The notes beneath the pieces were generated by a model, which made no database searches, was not told where the DNA came from, and saw nothing but the letters and a program-made list of their open reading frames with translations. The translations under genes were made by a program, and so were the position numbers. A stretch of 64,000 nt of DNA from Mesorhizobium sp. (GTDB lineage Bacteria; Pseudomonadota; Alphaproteobacteria; Rhizobiales; Rhizobiaceae), in assembly GCA_004020875.1 (NCBI GenBank), contig SAPZ01000001.1, positions 310,001 to 374,000 of the forward strand, in the 5' to 3' direction. Below, piece after piece: positions 52,083-61,513 of this stretch. The first letter of the stretch is position 1; every line of letters starts with the position of its first letter.

Positions 52083-53105
52083 ATGACGACGGCATTGGCG
52101 CTTACACGTCCGCAAAAGGCGGCAGCCATACTGGTGGCCATGGGCAAGCCCGCGGCCAGCCGGCTGCTCAAATTCTTCAAACAGGACGAACTGAAGGCGC
52201 TGATCGAGGGCGCGCGTCTCTTACGCACCATCCCGCAGGCCGATCTGGAGCGCATCGTGGCCGAGTTCGAGGCCGAGTTCACGGAGGGCGCGGGCCTGCT
52301 GGATTCGGCCGACCGGATGGATACGATCCTCAACGAATCGCTGTCGCCCGAAGAGATGAGCGCCATAATGGGCGAGAAGAAGTTCGAGCCGGTCGAGGAA
52401 GGGCCCGCGCCGATCTGGCCGGACCTCGAAAAGCTCGAACCGGCACGGCTGGGCGCTTTCCTTGCAGGCGAGCATCCGCAGACGTCTGCGATGGTGCTTT
52501 CGAAGCTTGCGCCGCAGGCAGCCGCCAATGTTCTGCTCACCGTGGAAAAGCCGATGCGCAGCCAGATCATCAAGCGCATGGTGACGATGGCCAACATCCC
52601 GGACGTGGCATCCCGGATCGTCGAGAACCAGCTGCGCGCGAGCGTTCTGTCTCAGAAAGCCAGCAGGGACACCACGGCCGGGCAGGAACGCGTCGCGAGC
52701 ATGCTCAACGAGATCGCGAAGCCGGAACTGGACGACCTGATGCAGGACCTGGAGGAAGCCGGCACGCCCGATCTCGCCGGCGTCAGGTCGCGGCTGTTCG
52801 CCTTCGACGATCTGCCGCTGCTGCCGCAGAAAGCCCGGGTTCTGCTGTTCGATGGGCTGTCGACCGAGCTCGTCACGCTGGCGCTTCGCGGCGCGTCGCC
52901 GGAACTGGCCGAATCGGCGCTGTCGGCGATCGGCGCGCGCTCGCGCCGCATGATCGAATCCGAGCTTGGACAAGGATCGGAAGGCATTGCGCTTGCCGAC
53001 ATAATGGCGGCCCGCAAGAGCATATCGAGCGCGGCCATCCGGTTGTCGCGCGAAGGGGCTTTCGAGCTGCCTTCGACGCAGACCGCCACCGCCGAAGCCG
53101 CCTGA
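52083..53105 (+). CDS. fliG: flagellar motor switch protein FliG
   Basis: 340 residues from ATG 52083. Three FliG domains: N-terminal (RPQKAAAILVAMGKPAASRL), middle (EHPQTSAMVLSKLAPQAAAN), and C-terminal torque helix (LSEL-type segment FDDLPLLPQKARVLLFDGLS and LRGASPELAESALSAIGARS). It couples the MS ring to the stator. An ORF opening at 51954 overlaps fliN and is not supported. Confidence 0.93.
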   Translation: MTTALALTRPQKAAAILVAMGKPAASRLLKFFKQDELKALIEGARLLRTIPQADLERIVAEFEAEFTEGAGLLDSADRMDTILNESLSPEEMSAIMGEKKFEPVEEGPAPIWPDLEKLEPARLGAFLAGEHPQTSAMVLSKLAPQAAANVLLTVEKPMRSQIIKRMVTMANIPDVASRIVENQLRASVLSQKASRDTTAGQERVASMLNEIAKPELDDLMQDLEEAGTPDLAGVRSRLFAFDDLPLLPQKARVLLFDGLSTELVTLALRGASPELAESALSAIGARSRRMIESELGQGSEGIALADIMAARKSISSAAIRLSREGAFELPSTQTATAEAA

Positions 53106-53123
53106 CGACACGGTCAGAGCCCC

Positions 53124-54206
53124 ATGGCTGACGCGGTCGACAAGGATTCCAAAACCGAGGAAGCCACAGAAAAGAAGATCCGCGACACGATCGAACAGGG
53201 CAAGCTGCCCCATTCGCGCGAGACCGCGATCTTCGCGTCCTTCCTTGCCATCCTGGTTTTCGCGGTGTTCTACGCCAAGGACGCGATCGTCGATCTCGGC
53301 ATGTTCCTTTCGACCTTCCTGGAAAAGCCGGAAGCCTGGCCGATGAGCACAGCGACCGACGTCATCTCGCTCTACCGGCAGGTGATGAGGGAGATCGGTC
53401 GCGCCGTCGTCAGCCTGCTGGTGCTCCTGACGATTGCCGGCATCGGCGCCTCGATCTTCCAGAACTTGCCGCAGATCGTCGGTGAACGCATCAGGCCGCA
53501 GCTGTCGCGCATCTCGATCGCAAAGGGCTGGAGCCGGATGTTCGGCGTGCAGGGCTGGGTCGAATTCCTGAAGTCGCTGGCCAAGCTTGGCTTCGCGATC
53601 GCGGTGCTGAGCTTCACGCTTTCGCAAGATCATCGCAAGCTGCTCGCCGGCATGATCACCAACCCGGTCTCGTTCGGGCTGGTGATACGCGGCATCTTCG
53701 TCGACATATTGGTGGCGATCGTTTTCGTCATGGGCCTGATCGCGGTGGTCGACATCGTCTGGTCGCGTTTCCACTGGCGGCGCGACCTGCGCATGACCAA
53801 GCAGGAAGTCAAAGACGAGCTGAAGCAGTCGGAAGGCGATCCGATCGTCAAGTCGCGGTTGCGCTCGCTGGCGCGCGACCGGGCACGCAAACGCATGATG
53901 GCGGCGGTGCCGCGCGCGACGCTGGTGATCGCCAACCCGACGCACTATTCGATCGCGCTGAAATATGTGCGTGGGGAGGATTCCGCCCCCATCGTGCTCG
54001 CCAAGGGGCAGGATCTGGTGGCGCTCAAGATCCGCGAGATCGCCAGGGAGAACAACATCCCGATCTTCGAGGACGTGGCGCTTGCGCGCTCCATGTACAA
54101 GCAAGTTTCGGTTGATAGCGTGATCCCGTCGCAATTCTACCAGGCGGTCGCCGAGTTGGTGCGGATCGTCTACTCGAAGAAGGCCGCCCGCAAGGCAACC
54201 CAATGA
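53124..54206 (+). CDS. flhB: flagellar export gate protein FlhB
   Basis: 360 residues. Four membrane helices in residues 30-215 and a cytoplasmic domain with the self-cleaving NPTH motif (VIANPTHYSIALKY). The start SKTEEATEKKIRDTIEQGKL is typical. Substrate-specificity switch from hook to filament, acting with FliK. Eighteen bases after fliG. Confidence 0.95.
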   Translation: MADAVDKDSKTEEATEKKIRDTIEQGKLPHSRETAIFASFLAILVFAVFYAKDAIVDLGMFLSTFLEKPEAWPMSTATDVISLYRQVMREIGRAVVSLLVLLTIAGIGASIFQNLPQIVGERIRPQLSRISIAKGWSRMFGVQGWVEFLKSLAKLGFAIAVLSFTLSQDHRKLLAGMITNPVSFGLVIRGIFVDILVAIVFVMGLIAVVDIVWSRFHWRRDLRMTKQEVKDELKQSEGDPIVKSRLRSLARDRARKRMMAAVPRATLVIANPTHYSIALKYVRGEDSAPIVLAKGQDLVALKIREIARENNIPIFEDVALARSMYKQVSVDSVIPSQFYQAVAELVRIVYSKKAARKATQ

Positions 54207-54223
54207 ACGGACGCCGCTAATCC

Positions 54224-54661
54224 ATGGACCGGCAACCACACGCCAATTCCCGCGAGCTGATCGTCGCCAGCGCCATCGAGCCTGTTGTGGGCGAGTTGAG
54301 GCTCATCGACGTTGCCGACTATATCGCCTTCATCCGGCTCGAGCATTTCGCCTGCCTGTCTGATCTGGTGGATTCGGCCGCCGAGCTTTACTTCCGGCCT
54401 GGCACGCTGCGGCTCGGCCATGGCGGCGAGGCGCATGTCGACTGGAGCGGCAGTCCGCGCATCGTGCTTGATCTCGAACTCCGGCCGCGCGGCGTGACGA
54501 TCTATTTCCAATTGACGCTGACCGAGCGCGGGCCTTCCGTGGTGGTCAACTACGTGTCGTTCGAAAAGCCCGGCGAGACGCCTGAGCACAACACGGCCTT
54601 GCTCGAGGACGCCGTGGAGGAGGCTCGGATCCGCAGAACCGAGCCGCTGGCATTTCCGTAA
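54224..54661 (+). CDS. conserved protein after flhB, unknown function
   Basis: 145 residues with alternating strands and helices (LIVASAIEPVVGELRLIDVA; GTLRLGHGGEAHVDWSGSPR; LDLELRPRGVTIYFQLTLTE) and no signal or membrane segment. I do not recognise the family. It starts 17 bases after flhB and is probably the last gene of motA-fliM-fliN-fliG-flhB, so a motility role is likely but unproven. Convergent with visR. Confidence 0.65.
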   Translation: MDRQPHANSRELIVASAIEPVVGELRLIDVADYIAFIRLEHFACLSDLVDSAAELYFRPGTLRLGHGGEAHVDWSGSPRIVLDLELRPRGVTIYFQLTLTERGPSVVVNYVSFEKPGETPEHNTALLEDAVEEARIRRTEPLAFP

Positions 54662-54721
54662 CGATTTGACTGCGCGCTAGGCTGACTTGCCGCAAAGCAT
54701 TCGAAACGCCGTGCCTTGCCC

Positions 54722-55492
54722 TTATTCGATCAGGCCGAGCCGCAAGGCCTTGGCGACCGCCTGGTTGCGGTTGACCGCGTTGAGCTTCTGCGTCGACTGG
54801 GTGAGGTACTGGTTGGCGGTGTGCACCGAGAGCTTGAGAAGCTTGGCGATCTCTTCGCTGGTGTTGCCGTTGGCGGTTAGCTTCAGGCATTCGAGCTCGC
54901 GCTTGGAGATCGAGCGCGTCCTGCCGGTGTCGCCGGGGCGGATGCGGGCGACCGCCGCGAAGAGCGCGAAGGAGCGCGCGTGGATCTCGCAAAGCGTGTC
55001 GTCGGACAATGTGATCTCAGAGCCCAGGAAGACGACCAGACCGCATTGACCGCGGTCCGCATGCACTGGAAGAGCGATGCCGTTGGTGCCCGGCGCCAGC
55101 GGCGCGGTCGGCTCTGCCCAGGCGAGCGACTGTAGGACCCGCCGCGATCCGGCGATGCCGTCGTCGGCCCACCAACGCGGCGCGGTCGAGATGCGGCTTT
55201 GGCGCACGACATCCTCGCCATTGGCGCCGGAGATGAATTTGGTCGCGACCGCGGTGCTCGGATAGTCGGAATCGAAGCACGCGACGAGGCGAGCGCGTTC
55301 GGCCGACGGGCTGACGAAATAGAGCCCGAAGCCCGATGCGTTGATGTCGACCGCGATCCAGCGGCAACGGCGCACGGCATCCGGAATCGTGGCCGCATGA
55401 TGCGTCTCCGAGCCCAGCGAGAAGGCGCCGAAGGGATTGCGCTGATCGTTGAAAGGAGCGGTGGCCGCCTCTTTGACCTGTGCATGCTTCAA
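54722..55492 (-). CDS. visR: VisR, LuxR-type master motility regulator
   Basis: 256 residues from TTG 55492, overlapping the visN stop by 3 bases (TTGA). An N-terminal ligand-binding-like domain (about 30-170) is followed by a C-terminal LuxR helix-turn-helix (SKRELECLKLTANGNTSEEI; LLKLSVHTANQYLTQSTQKL). VisN and VisR act together at the top of the rhizobial flagellar cascade, activating rem. Confidence 0.85.
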   Translation of the reverse strand: MKHAQVKEAATAPFNDQRNPFGAFSLGSETHHAATIPDAVRRCRWIAVDINASGFGLYFVSPSAERARLVACFDSDYPSTAVATKFISGANGEDVVRQSRISTAPRWWADDGIAGSRRVLQSLAWAEPTAPLAPGTNGIALPVHADRGQCGLVVFLGSEITLSDDTLCEIHARSFALFAAVARIRPGDTGRTRSISKRELECLKLTANGNTSEEIAKLLKLSVHTANQYLTQSTQKLNAVNRNQAVAKALRLGLIE

Positions 55493-56199
55493 ATGATGCC
55501 GCTCCTGATCGCCGTCGCGATCGCCATCGCGCGGTTCGAGGCCGCGAACTTCTGGATGGCGTGCGTGATGTAGCTGTTGACGGTGTTGGACGAGACGCCG
55601 AGGATGACGGCCACCTCATCGGTGGTCTTGCCTTCCGAAACCCAGAACAGGCATTCGCGTTCGCGATCCGACAGCGGGTCCTGCATGGATGCCGCCGCGA
55701 TCAGCTGCGGAATGCTGGAAAGCGCATAGCAGCATTTGAGCTGCGCCTTCATCAGGGCGGTCAGGTCGATCCTGCCTGCCTCGCCGGCCGAGAACAGCAC
55801 GAACAGGCGCTGCCGGCCGACATTGAGCCGCAGCGAATAGATTTCGGCATGGCCGAGCACGTCGAGCAGTCGGGCCTCCTCGCCAGTCAGCAATGCGCCG
55901 GCGTCGGGCGCGTGCGCCGCCACCAACGGCTTCGGGCGCACGCCCGGCGCCACGGTCAAGGGGCCTAGCGCCAGGTTGGCAATCAGCCTTTTGCCGATCA
56001 GCTCTATGGCATCGAAGATCCAGTTCGAGGAGACGATGCGCGCGTCGTTGCGGTCCTGGTCATGCACAATGGCGACCAGCATGTAGCTGTCGGCGCCGAT
56101 GTCGGCCGCAAGCTGCATGAAGAAACCGGTGAGATCGCCGCGGGACGTCAGGCGCGAGCCTGAAGCATCGGGTTGGAGAAGCGCGGCGGAACTGCTCAT
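55489..56199 (-). CDS. visN: VisN, LuxR-type master motility regulator
   Basis: 236 residues from ATG 56199 (a longer frame to 56319 lacks support). N-terminal sensor domain (about 20-160) and C-terminal LuxR domain (SDRERECLFWVSEGKTTDEV; LGVSSNTVNSYITHAIQKFA). Partner of VisR, coupled by overlap. Its promoter lies in the 440-base gap to the right. Confidence 0.85.
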   Translation of the reverse strand: MSSSAALLQPDASGSRLTSRGDLTGFFMQLAADIGADSYMLVAIVHDQDRNDARIVSSNWIFDAIELIGKRLIANLALGPLTVAPGVRPKPLVAAHAPDAGALLTGEEARLLDVLGHAEIYSLRLNVGRQRLFVLFSAGEAGRIDLTALMKAQLKCCYALSSIPQLIAAASMQDPLSDRERECLFWVSEGKTTDEVAVILGVSSNTVNSYITHAIQKFAASNRAMAIATAIRSGII

Positions 56200-56639
56200 T
56201 TCCAATTCTTGGGTTCTTGCCGGAATCGATCCTTGTGCCCGGTGCTGGCGAAGCCAACGGCCGGACCCGAAACACGTCACGTTTACGAAGACACACTCAC
56301 GGGCGCGAACGGCGCCCAATCGCGCCGAATCCTTCTAGGGAACGCGAAACCGTCCGCGTCTGGTGCCGGCCTGGCGCCGGAACTTGAGACTTTGGGTGGT
56401 CGCCGCGCCCCCCGTGGACCGGCTGATTCGGGTCTAATCTACCCGCAGATGAATCCGACATCAAACGCGATTTGACAAAATCGAATCCGATAGACTCGCA
56501 TTGCGACTCAGTAGCCGGTTTTCGCGTTGCTTGGCGGTGATTCCAAAGCCGAATGAGCCGATGATTTCCCGGCTGGGGTCGCAAAAAAAGACGCCCCCGG
56601 TTGCATTCGGGGACGTCTGCCTTTCGGTCGAAATGCGCT
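56200..56639. other. 440-base intergenic region upstream of visN
   Basis: No gene supported. It should contain the visN promoter. A CGATTT-GACA-AAATCG inverted repeat at 56468-56483 is the only compact symmetric signal I noticed. The right end (56589-56618) holds the terminator of the HDAC-family gene. Confidence 0.6.
56589..56618 (-). terminator. rho-independent terminator of the HDAC-family gene
   Basis: AGACGCCCCCG / CGGGGACGTCT pair at 10 of 11 positions with an 8-base loop. On the minus strand the stem is followed by a T7 run, about 21 bases past the stop of the hydrolase gene. Confidence 0.88.
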
Positions 56640-57671
56640 TTAGCGATCCTCGAAACCCGTCAGCACGCCGACGGCGTTAATGCCGATCTCTTCGACCGCA
56701 TAGCCGCCTTCCATGACGAAGAGCGTCGGCAGACCCAGCTTGGCGATGCGGCGGCCGATTTTGGGATAATCCTCGCTCTTCAGCTTGAACTGGCTGATCG
56801 GGTCCTTCTCGAAGGTGTCGACGCCGAGCGACACGATGACGATGTCGGGCGCGTAGGCCGCCAGCTTGGCGCAGGCATCCTCCAGCGATGCGCTCCAGCC
56901 GTCCCAGTTTGTACCGAAGGGCATTGGATAATTGATGTTGAAACCTTCGCCTTCGCCTTCGCCGCGTTCGTCGGCGTGGCCGAGGAAGAACGGATATTCA
57001 ACCATCGGATCGCCATGCAGATTGAGGACCTGGATGTCGCCGCGGCGATAGAAGATCTCCTGCGTGCCGTTGCCGTGGTGGTAGTCGACATCGAGGATCG
57101 ACACGCGCCTGGCGCCCTGGTCGCGGAACCACTGCGCCACGACGGCGGCGTTGTTGATGAAGCAATAGCCGCCCATGAAGGCAGCACCCGCATGGTGGCC
57201 GGGCGGGCGGCAAAGCGCGAAGGCGGTGCGCTCGCCGCTCTTGACGAGGGCCGCCGCCGTCAGCGCAACATCGTAGGACGACTTGATCGCTGCCCAGGTG
57301 CCTTCCACGAAAGTGGCGCCGGCATCGAAGGAATAGTAGCCGAGCAAGGCGTCGATGCGCTTCGGCGGAACGTCGCCGCGCAGGCCGCGCGTCGGCCAGG
57401 TGAAGCCCATGGCCGAGCCCGTGAAACCGGCGGCTATCCATTCCGGCCAGACCGTCGGCAGGAAATCGATGTAGTGGGCATCATGCACGCGCTTGGCGGC
57501 GGCGAGGTCGTGCTCGACCGGTGCGATGATCGGCCCGAGCTTCTCGCTCTCCACCCGCGCCTTGACGAATTCGGCCCGCGACGGTTTCTCGAAGCCGGGC
57601 ACGATGGCCGATGTGACCAGTTCCATCTGGCCGGAATGACCGGCGTGAAGTGGCGAAAAGACAGTTTTCAT
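56640..57671 (-). CDS. acetylpolyamine amidohydrolase / histone deacetylase family enzyme
   Basis: 343 residues. Zn and catalytic residues are in place: tandem His in RPPGHHAGAAFMGGYC, Asp and His in ILDVDYHHGNGTQEIFY, a second Asp in VSLGVDTFEKDP, and the transition-state Tyr in MEGGYAVEEIG. Bacterial members of this size remove acetyl groups from acetylated polyamines. Next to a TetR regulator and a PotABCD-like importer, a polyamine role is the likeliest reading (inference). Confidence 0.88.
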   Translation of the reverse strand: MKTVFSPLHAGHSGQMELVTSAIVPGFEKPSRAEFVKARVESEKLGPIIAPVEHDLAAAKRVHDAHYIDFLPTVWPEWIAAGFTGSAMGFTWPTRGLRGDVPPKRIDALLGYYSFDAGATFVEGTWAAIKSSYDVALTAAALVKSGERTAFALCRPPGHHAGAAFMGGYCFINNAAVVAQWFRDQGARRVSILDVDYHHGNGTQEIFYRRGDIQVLNLHGDPMVEYPFFLGHADERGEGEGEGFNINYPMPFGTNWDGWSASLEDACAKLAAYAPDIVIVSLGVDTFEKDPISQFKLKSEDYPKIGRRIAKLGLPTLFVMEGGYAVEEIGINAVGVLTGFEDR

Positions 57672-57713
57672 GGAATTCCCCTGGAAAGTGCGAAGTCGGT
57701 TGGAGCTGCGAAT

Positions 57714-58367
57714 TCAGTCGAGGTTGAGATAGGGGGTCACGAGAGCCAGCCACATGGCTTCCACATCGTCCTCGATGAGGTCGAATGTCTTGCGATCCCG
57801 TTTCAGTCCGACAAGCCTGCAGGCGTGCCCGACCTCCATCATCACCAGGCCCAGCCGCTTGGCGGTCTTTTCCTCAAGCGCCGGGTTCACATGCTGCAGC
57901 CAGGCTGCGTAGAGGGCGATGATCTCCTTGTCGTATCCGTCCTGGATCGGCCTGAGGTCGGCGTTGCCGGAGATCGCCTCGATCACCGGCATCAGGGTCG
58001 CGTTGTCGAGATAGATCCGGGACGTGTCGATGAAGAGCTTGCGCACTTCTCGGCGAAACTCTTCGCGGTTGGTGGGTGGGGCGACTTTGATGCGCTTGGC
58101 GATCACCTCGGGAAAGGACGACAGCCAGCGCCTGCCGAGCTCGAGAAGGATGGCTTCCTTGTTGGGGAAATATTGGTAGACCGAACCGACAGAAAGGCCT
58201 GCGCGCTGCGCGATGGCGAGCGTCGTCGGGGTCTTGGTTCCTTGCTCGCGAGTCAGGATCAGCGCCGCGTCCAGAATCCTGTCGACCACCTTGCTCGACC
58301 GTTGCTGCCGCGGCTGCTTGCGCGGTTCGAGCGCTATCTTGGTCTTGCGGTCGAGACTGCGCTTCAC
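57714..58367 (-). CDS. TetR-family transcriptional regulator
   Basis: 217 residues if started at GTG 58367, with GGGGG about 9 bases upstream; ATG 58403 is an alternative without a clear ribosome site. The N-terminal HTH (DRILDAALILTREQGTKTPT; IAQRAGLSVGSVYQYFPNKE) is preceded by a basic Arg/Lys-rich extension. The C-terminal ligand domain contains IEAISGNADLRPIQDGYDKE. Same strand and 42 bases from the HDAC-family gene, divergent from the amidohydrolase: probable local regulator of both. Confidence 0.85.
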   Translation of the reverse strand: MKRSLDRKTKIALEPRKQPRQQRSSKVVDRILDAALILTREQGTKTPTTLAIAQRAGLSVGSVYQYFPNKEAILLELGRRWLSSFPEVIAKRIKVAPPTNREEFRREVRKLFIDTSRIYLDNATLMPVIEAISGNADLRPIQDGYDKEIIALYAAWLQHVNPALEEKTAKRLGLVMMEVGHACRLVGLKRDRKTFDLIEDDVEAMWLALVTPYLNLD

Positions 58368-58431
58368 TGCTCGTTGCCCCCGTTCCCCGCTCGGCCCCAC
58401 CATCGGCGCGCGGTGCAGTCCACTATACATG

Positions 58432-58514
58432 CCAAATTCCGGCTGTTGACAAACGCGAATAAACAGTCGCATTCTTTATCCACGCTGTCTTCAACGATAA
58501 CAAGGGGAATTTGG
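58432..58514. promoter_or_regulatory. divergent promoter region with a 9-base inverted repeat (TetR control?)
   Basis: CCAAATTCC (58432-58440) and GGAATTTGG (58506-58514) are perfect complements about 65 bases apart, bracketing a plus-strand TTGACA (58446-58451) that could be a -35 box for the amidohydrolase gene. Possible paired operator for the divergent TetR regulator; inference only. Confidence 0.4.
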
Positions 58515-58622
58515 AAGACGGCGCATCGGCATCGACTTTTCGTCCACGGCGTCGCCCCGGCGGAGCGGCCGCCTTTGAGGCGGTGTGGTGTTGTCGGTCC
58601 CTCAGCAAAATGTGGAGTCGCG

Positions 58623-60284
58623 ATGTCGGTTGGTGGTGCGGATCTGGTGGTCGTCAACGGCCGTATGCTGACCATGGACGATGACAATCCCACTGCTGAG
58701 GCTGTTGCCGTCAAGGACGGCGTCATCATCGCCATCGGCAACGGCGCTTCCATCGAAGAACTCAAAGGACCGGCGACAAAGATTGTCGACGCCCAGGGCA
58801 GCTCGGTGCTGCCGGGTTTCATCGAGGCGCATATGCACCTCTTCGGCGGCGCGGCCGAGCTCGACAACCTGCATCTGGCGGGCGTGCATGGCTTCGACGC
58901 CCTGCGCGACTCGATCCAGGATTTCGCCGCCAAGCGTCCCGACGCCCGGCTGCTGATCGGCGCCGGTGTCGACTACGCGATCCTGCCGGAGCCGGTGACC
59001 CGCCACGACCTCGACCGCATCATTCCCGACCGGCCTTTCGTTATGTCCGCATCCGACCACCATACGATGTGGGCGAACACCAAGGCGCTGGAAGAGGCTG
59101 GACTTCTGCATGGCAGGCAAGTCGGGCAGGGCAACGAGGTGGTCATGGGCGCCGACGGGCTTGCCGCCGGCGAGCTGCGCGAGGGCGAGGCGTTCGGTCC
59201 AGTCCTTGATCACTACGGAGCGAACCGGACACGGCTTGGCCTCGAAGGCGCCGAACCGAATCCTTATCCTTCCGCGGGGGAGCTCGCGGCCGATCGCGAT
59301 CTGATGCATCGAGGCCTTGAATGGTGCGCCAAGCACGGCATCACCTCGATCCAGAACATGGACGGCAACCTCTACCAGCTCGAGCTGCTGGCCGGTCTGG
59401 AGAAAGAGGGAAGATTGCTTTGCCGCACCAAAATCCCGTTCCACTTCAAGAACTTCATGAAGCTGGACATGCTGGAAAAAGCCTCGCGGATGGCCGCGAC
59501 TTACAAGTCCGAGTGGCTGTCCTCCGGCATGGTCAAGGTCTTCTATGACGGGGTGCTGGATTCCTGGACCGCGGTGATGGTCGACGACTATGCCGACCGT
59601 CCCGGCTGGCGCGGCGAGCCGCTGTTTTCGCCTGAACATTTCGCCGAGATTGCGGTCGAGGCCGACAGGCGCGGCCTGCAGATCGCCGTGCATTCGATCG
59701 GCGACGGCGCGGTTCGCGCGGTGCTCGACGGCTATCAGGCGGCGGCGAAGAAGAACGGCAGGCGCGACAGCCGCCACCGCGTCGAGCATATCGAGGTGAT
59801 CACGGCCTCCGACGTGCCACGCTTTGCCGAACTTGGCGTTCTTGCCTCGATGCAGCCGCCGCACCCGCCTGGCGCCATGAACTTTCCCCTGGAGCCGACG
59901 ATCTCGCGCATCGGTCGGGCGAAATGGCCGCTGAGCTACGCCTGGCGCATGTTGAAGAACGCCGGTGCGCGCGTCGTCTTCGCCTCCGACTGGCCCGTTT
60001 CACCGGTTGACCCGATACTGGGCATCCAGGCGGCGGTCATGCGCAAGCCTTGGGCGGAAGGCATGCCGGACCAGAGCTTCTCGTTGCGGGAAGCGATCCA
60101 GGGTTACACGGTCGAGGGCGCCTATGCGGAGTTCATGGAAGATCGCAAAGGTCGGCTGAAAACCGGCTACCTCGGCGATATCGTCGTCTTGTCGGCCGAT
60201 ATCGAGGCGACCGCGCCGGAAGTGCTGCACACGGTGCACCCGGTCACCACGATTTGTGGCGGCAAGATCACCTACCAGGCCTGA
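58623..60284 (+). CDS. amidohydrolase family 3 (YtcJ-like) metal-dependent hydrolase
   Basis: 553 residues from ATG 58623. The metal-binding HxH is in [10 protein letters not shown] (about residue 67), with later barrel residues in [21 protein letters not shown] and [10 protein letters not shown]. Family members are deacetylases or deaminases of various amides; substrate unknown. The frame is open far upstream (from 56601), but that part lies antisense to the HDAC-family gene and is not real. Divergent from TetR and codirectional with the ABC genes 128 bases away. Confidence 0.85.
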   Translation: MSVGGADLVVVNGRMLTMDDDNPTAEAVAVKDGVIIAIGNGASIEELKGPATKIVDAQGSSVLPGFIEAHMHLFGGAAELDNLHLAGVHGFDALRDSIQDFAAKRPDARLLIGAGVDYAILPEPVTRHDLDRIIPDRPFVMSASDHHTMWANTKALEEAGLLHGRQVGQGNEVVMGADGLAAGELREGEAFGPVLDHYGANRTRLGLEGAEPNPYPSAGELAADRDLMHRGLEWCAKHGITSIQNMDGNLYQLELLAGLEKEGRLLCRTKIPFHFKNFMKLDMLEKASRMAATYKSEWLSSGMVKVFYDGVLDSWTAVMVDDYADRPGWRGEPLFSPEHFAEIAVEADRRGLQIAVHSIGDGAVRAVLDGYQAAAKKNGRRDSRHRVEHIEVITASDVPRFAELGVLASMQPPHPPGAMNFPLEPTISRIGRAKWPLSYAWRMLKNAGARVVFASDWPVSPVDPILGIQAAVMRKPWAEGMPDQSFSLREAIQGYTVEGAYAEFMEDRKGRLKTGYLGDIVVLSADIEATAPEVLHTVHPVTTICGGKITYQA

Positions 60285-60412
60285 GATGTGGGATGGGAAT
60301 TGCGTTTGAAAATCAGGTAGCAGCTCCGCAGTTGCCAAGCCGCCCGGGTTGTGGTGACAATCAAACAGGAACACACCTGCCGAAAAGAGCAGGCTCTCTC
60401 AATGGGGTAATC

Positions 60413-61513
60413 GTGCCGGAACAACCGGGTAAGAACGCGATCGAAGTTCGCGGCGTTCGCAAGGTCTTTGGAACCGGCGAAAACCAGGTAGCCGCCCTCG
60501 ACACAGTGTCGGTGTCGATCCGCGAGAACGAGTTTTTCACACTGCTCGGGCCGTCGGGATGCGGAAAGACGACGCTGCTGAGATTGATTGCCGGCTTCGA
60601 TTTCCCGACCGCCGGCGAGATCCTGCTGCACGGCCAGGACATCGCACCGCTGCCACCCTTCAAACGCCCGGTCAACACCGTCTTCCAGAGCTACGCGCTC
60701 TTCCCGCATATGACGGTGGCGCAGAATATCGGCTTCGGGCTGGAAATGCTCGGCAAGCCGAAGGCGGAGATCGAGGCGCGCGTCGCCCAGATGCTGAAGC
60801 TGGTCAAAATGGAAGCGCTGAAGGCGCGCCGCACCAGCCAGATCTCCGGCGGCCAGCAGCAACGCGTGGCTCTGGCCCGGGCGCTAGCACCACAGCCGAA
60901 GGTGCTGCTGCTCGACGAGCCCCTGTCGGCGCTGGACTACAAGCTGCGCAAGGAAATGCAAATCGAGCTGAAGCGGCTGCAGCACGAAACCGGCATCACC
61001 TTCATCTTCGTCACTCATGACCAGGAAGAAGCGCTGACCATGTCGGACCGCATCGCGGTCATGTCGGCCGGCAAAATCCTGCAGGTCGGCACGCCGCGCG
61101 ACATCTACGACCGCCCGGCCGAGCGCTTCGTCGCCGATTTCATCGGCGAGACGAATTTCCTGCCCGGCACCGTGTTGTCGAAGCAGGCCGGCGTGGCGAC
61201 TGTGAAGTTCGCCAGCAACGCCACGATCGCGGCGGGCTATCCGGAGGGTTTCGATCCGACGGGAGAGGTCACGCTGGTGATTCGTCCCGAGCACGCCGAT
61301 CTGGTGTCCGACCCCGCCAAGGGCACGATCACCGGCACGCTCTCCAACATCGTCTATTTCGGCACCGACACCCATTATCACGTGAAGCTCGACGGTGGCG
61401 AAAACTTCATCGTGCGGCATCAGAACAGCCGCTCGTCGCCAGTGACCTACGAGACAGGTGCCAAGGTCGGCATCCAGTTCGAGGAGGGCGCCGCCCGCGT
61501 CCTGAAAGACTGA
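60413..61513 (+). CDS. polyamine-type ABC transporter ATPase (PotA-like)
   Basis: 366 residues from GTG 60413 (GGGG upstream). Walker [12 protein letters not shown], signature [15 protein letters not shown], Walker [13 protein letters not shown], followed by a C-terminal TOBE domain ([20 protein letters not shown]). The PotA/spermidine-type subgroup is indicated by the neighbouring PotB/PotC/PotD-like genes. Stop overlaps the next ATG (TGATG). Confidence 0.9.
   Translation: MPEQPGKNAIEVRGVRKVFGTGENQVAALDTVSVSIRENEFFTLLGPSGCGKTTLLRLIAGFDFPTAGEILLHGQDIAPLPPFKRPVNTVFQSYALFPHMTVAQNIGFGLEMLGKPKAEIEARVAQMLKLVKMEALKARRTSQISGGQQQRVALARALAPQPKVLLLDEPLSALDYKLRKEMQIELKRLQHETGITFIFVTHDQEEALTMSDRIAVMSAGKILQVGTPRDIYDRPAERFVADFIGETNFLPGTVLSKQAGVATVKFASNATIAAGYPEGFDPTGEVTLVIRPEHADLVSDPAKGTITGTLSNIVYFGTDTHYHVKLDGGENFIVRHQNSRSSPVTYETGAKVGIQFEEGAARVLKD

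Noticed and set aside
52221-54239. 672-residue antisense frame over fliG and flhB
   Set aside because: Shadow of two clear flagellar genes, His/Arg/Asp-rich composition, no ribosome site.
56601-58622. 1227-residue plus-strand frame upstream of the amidohydrolase
   Set aside because: The extra N-terminal part lies antisense to the HDAC-family and TetR genes; the amidohydrolase starts at ATG 58623.
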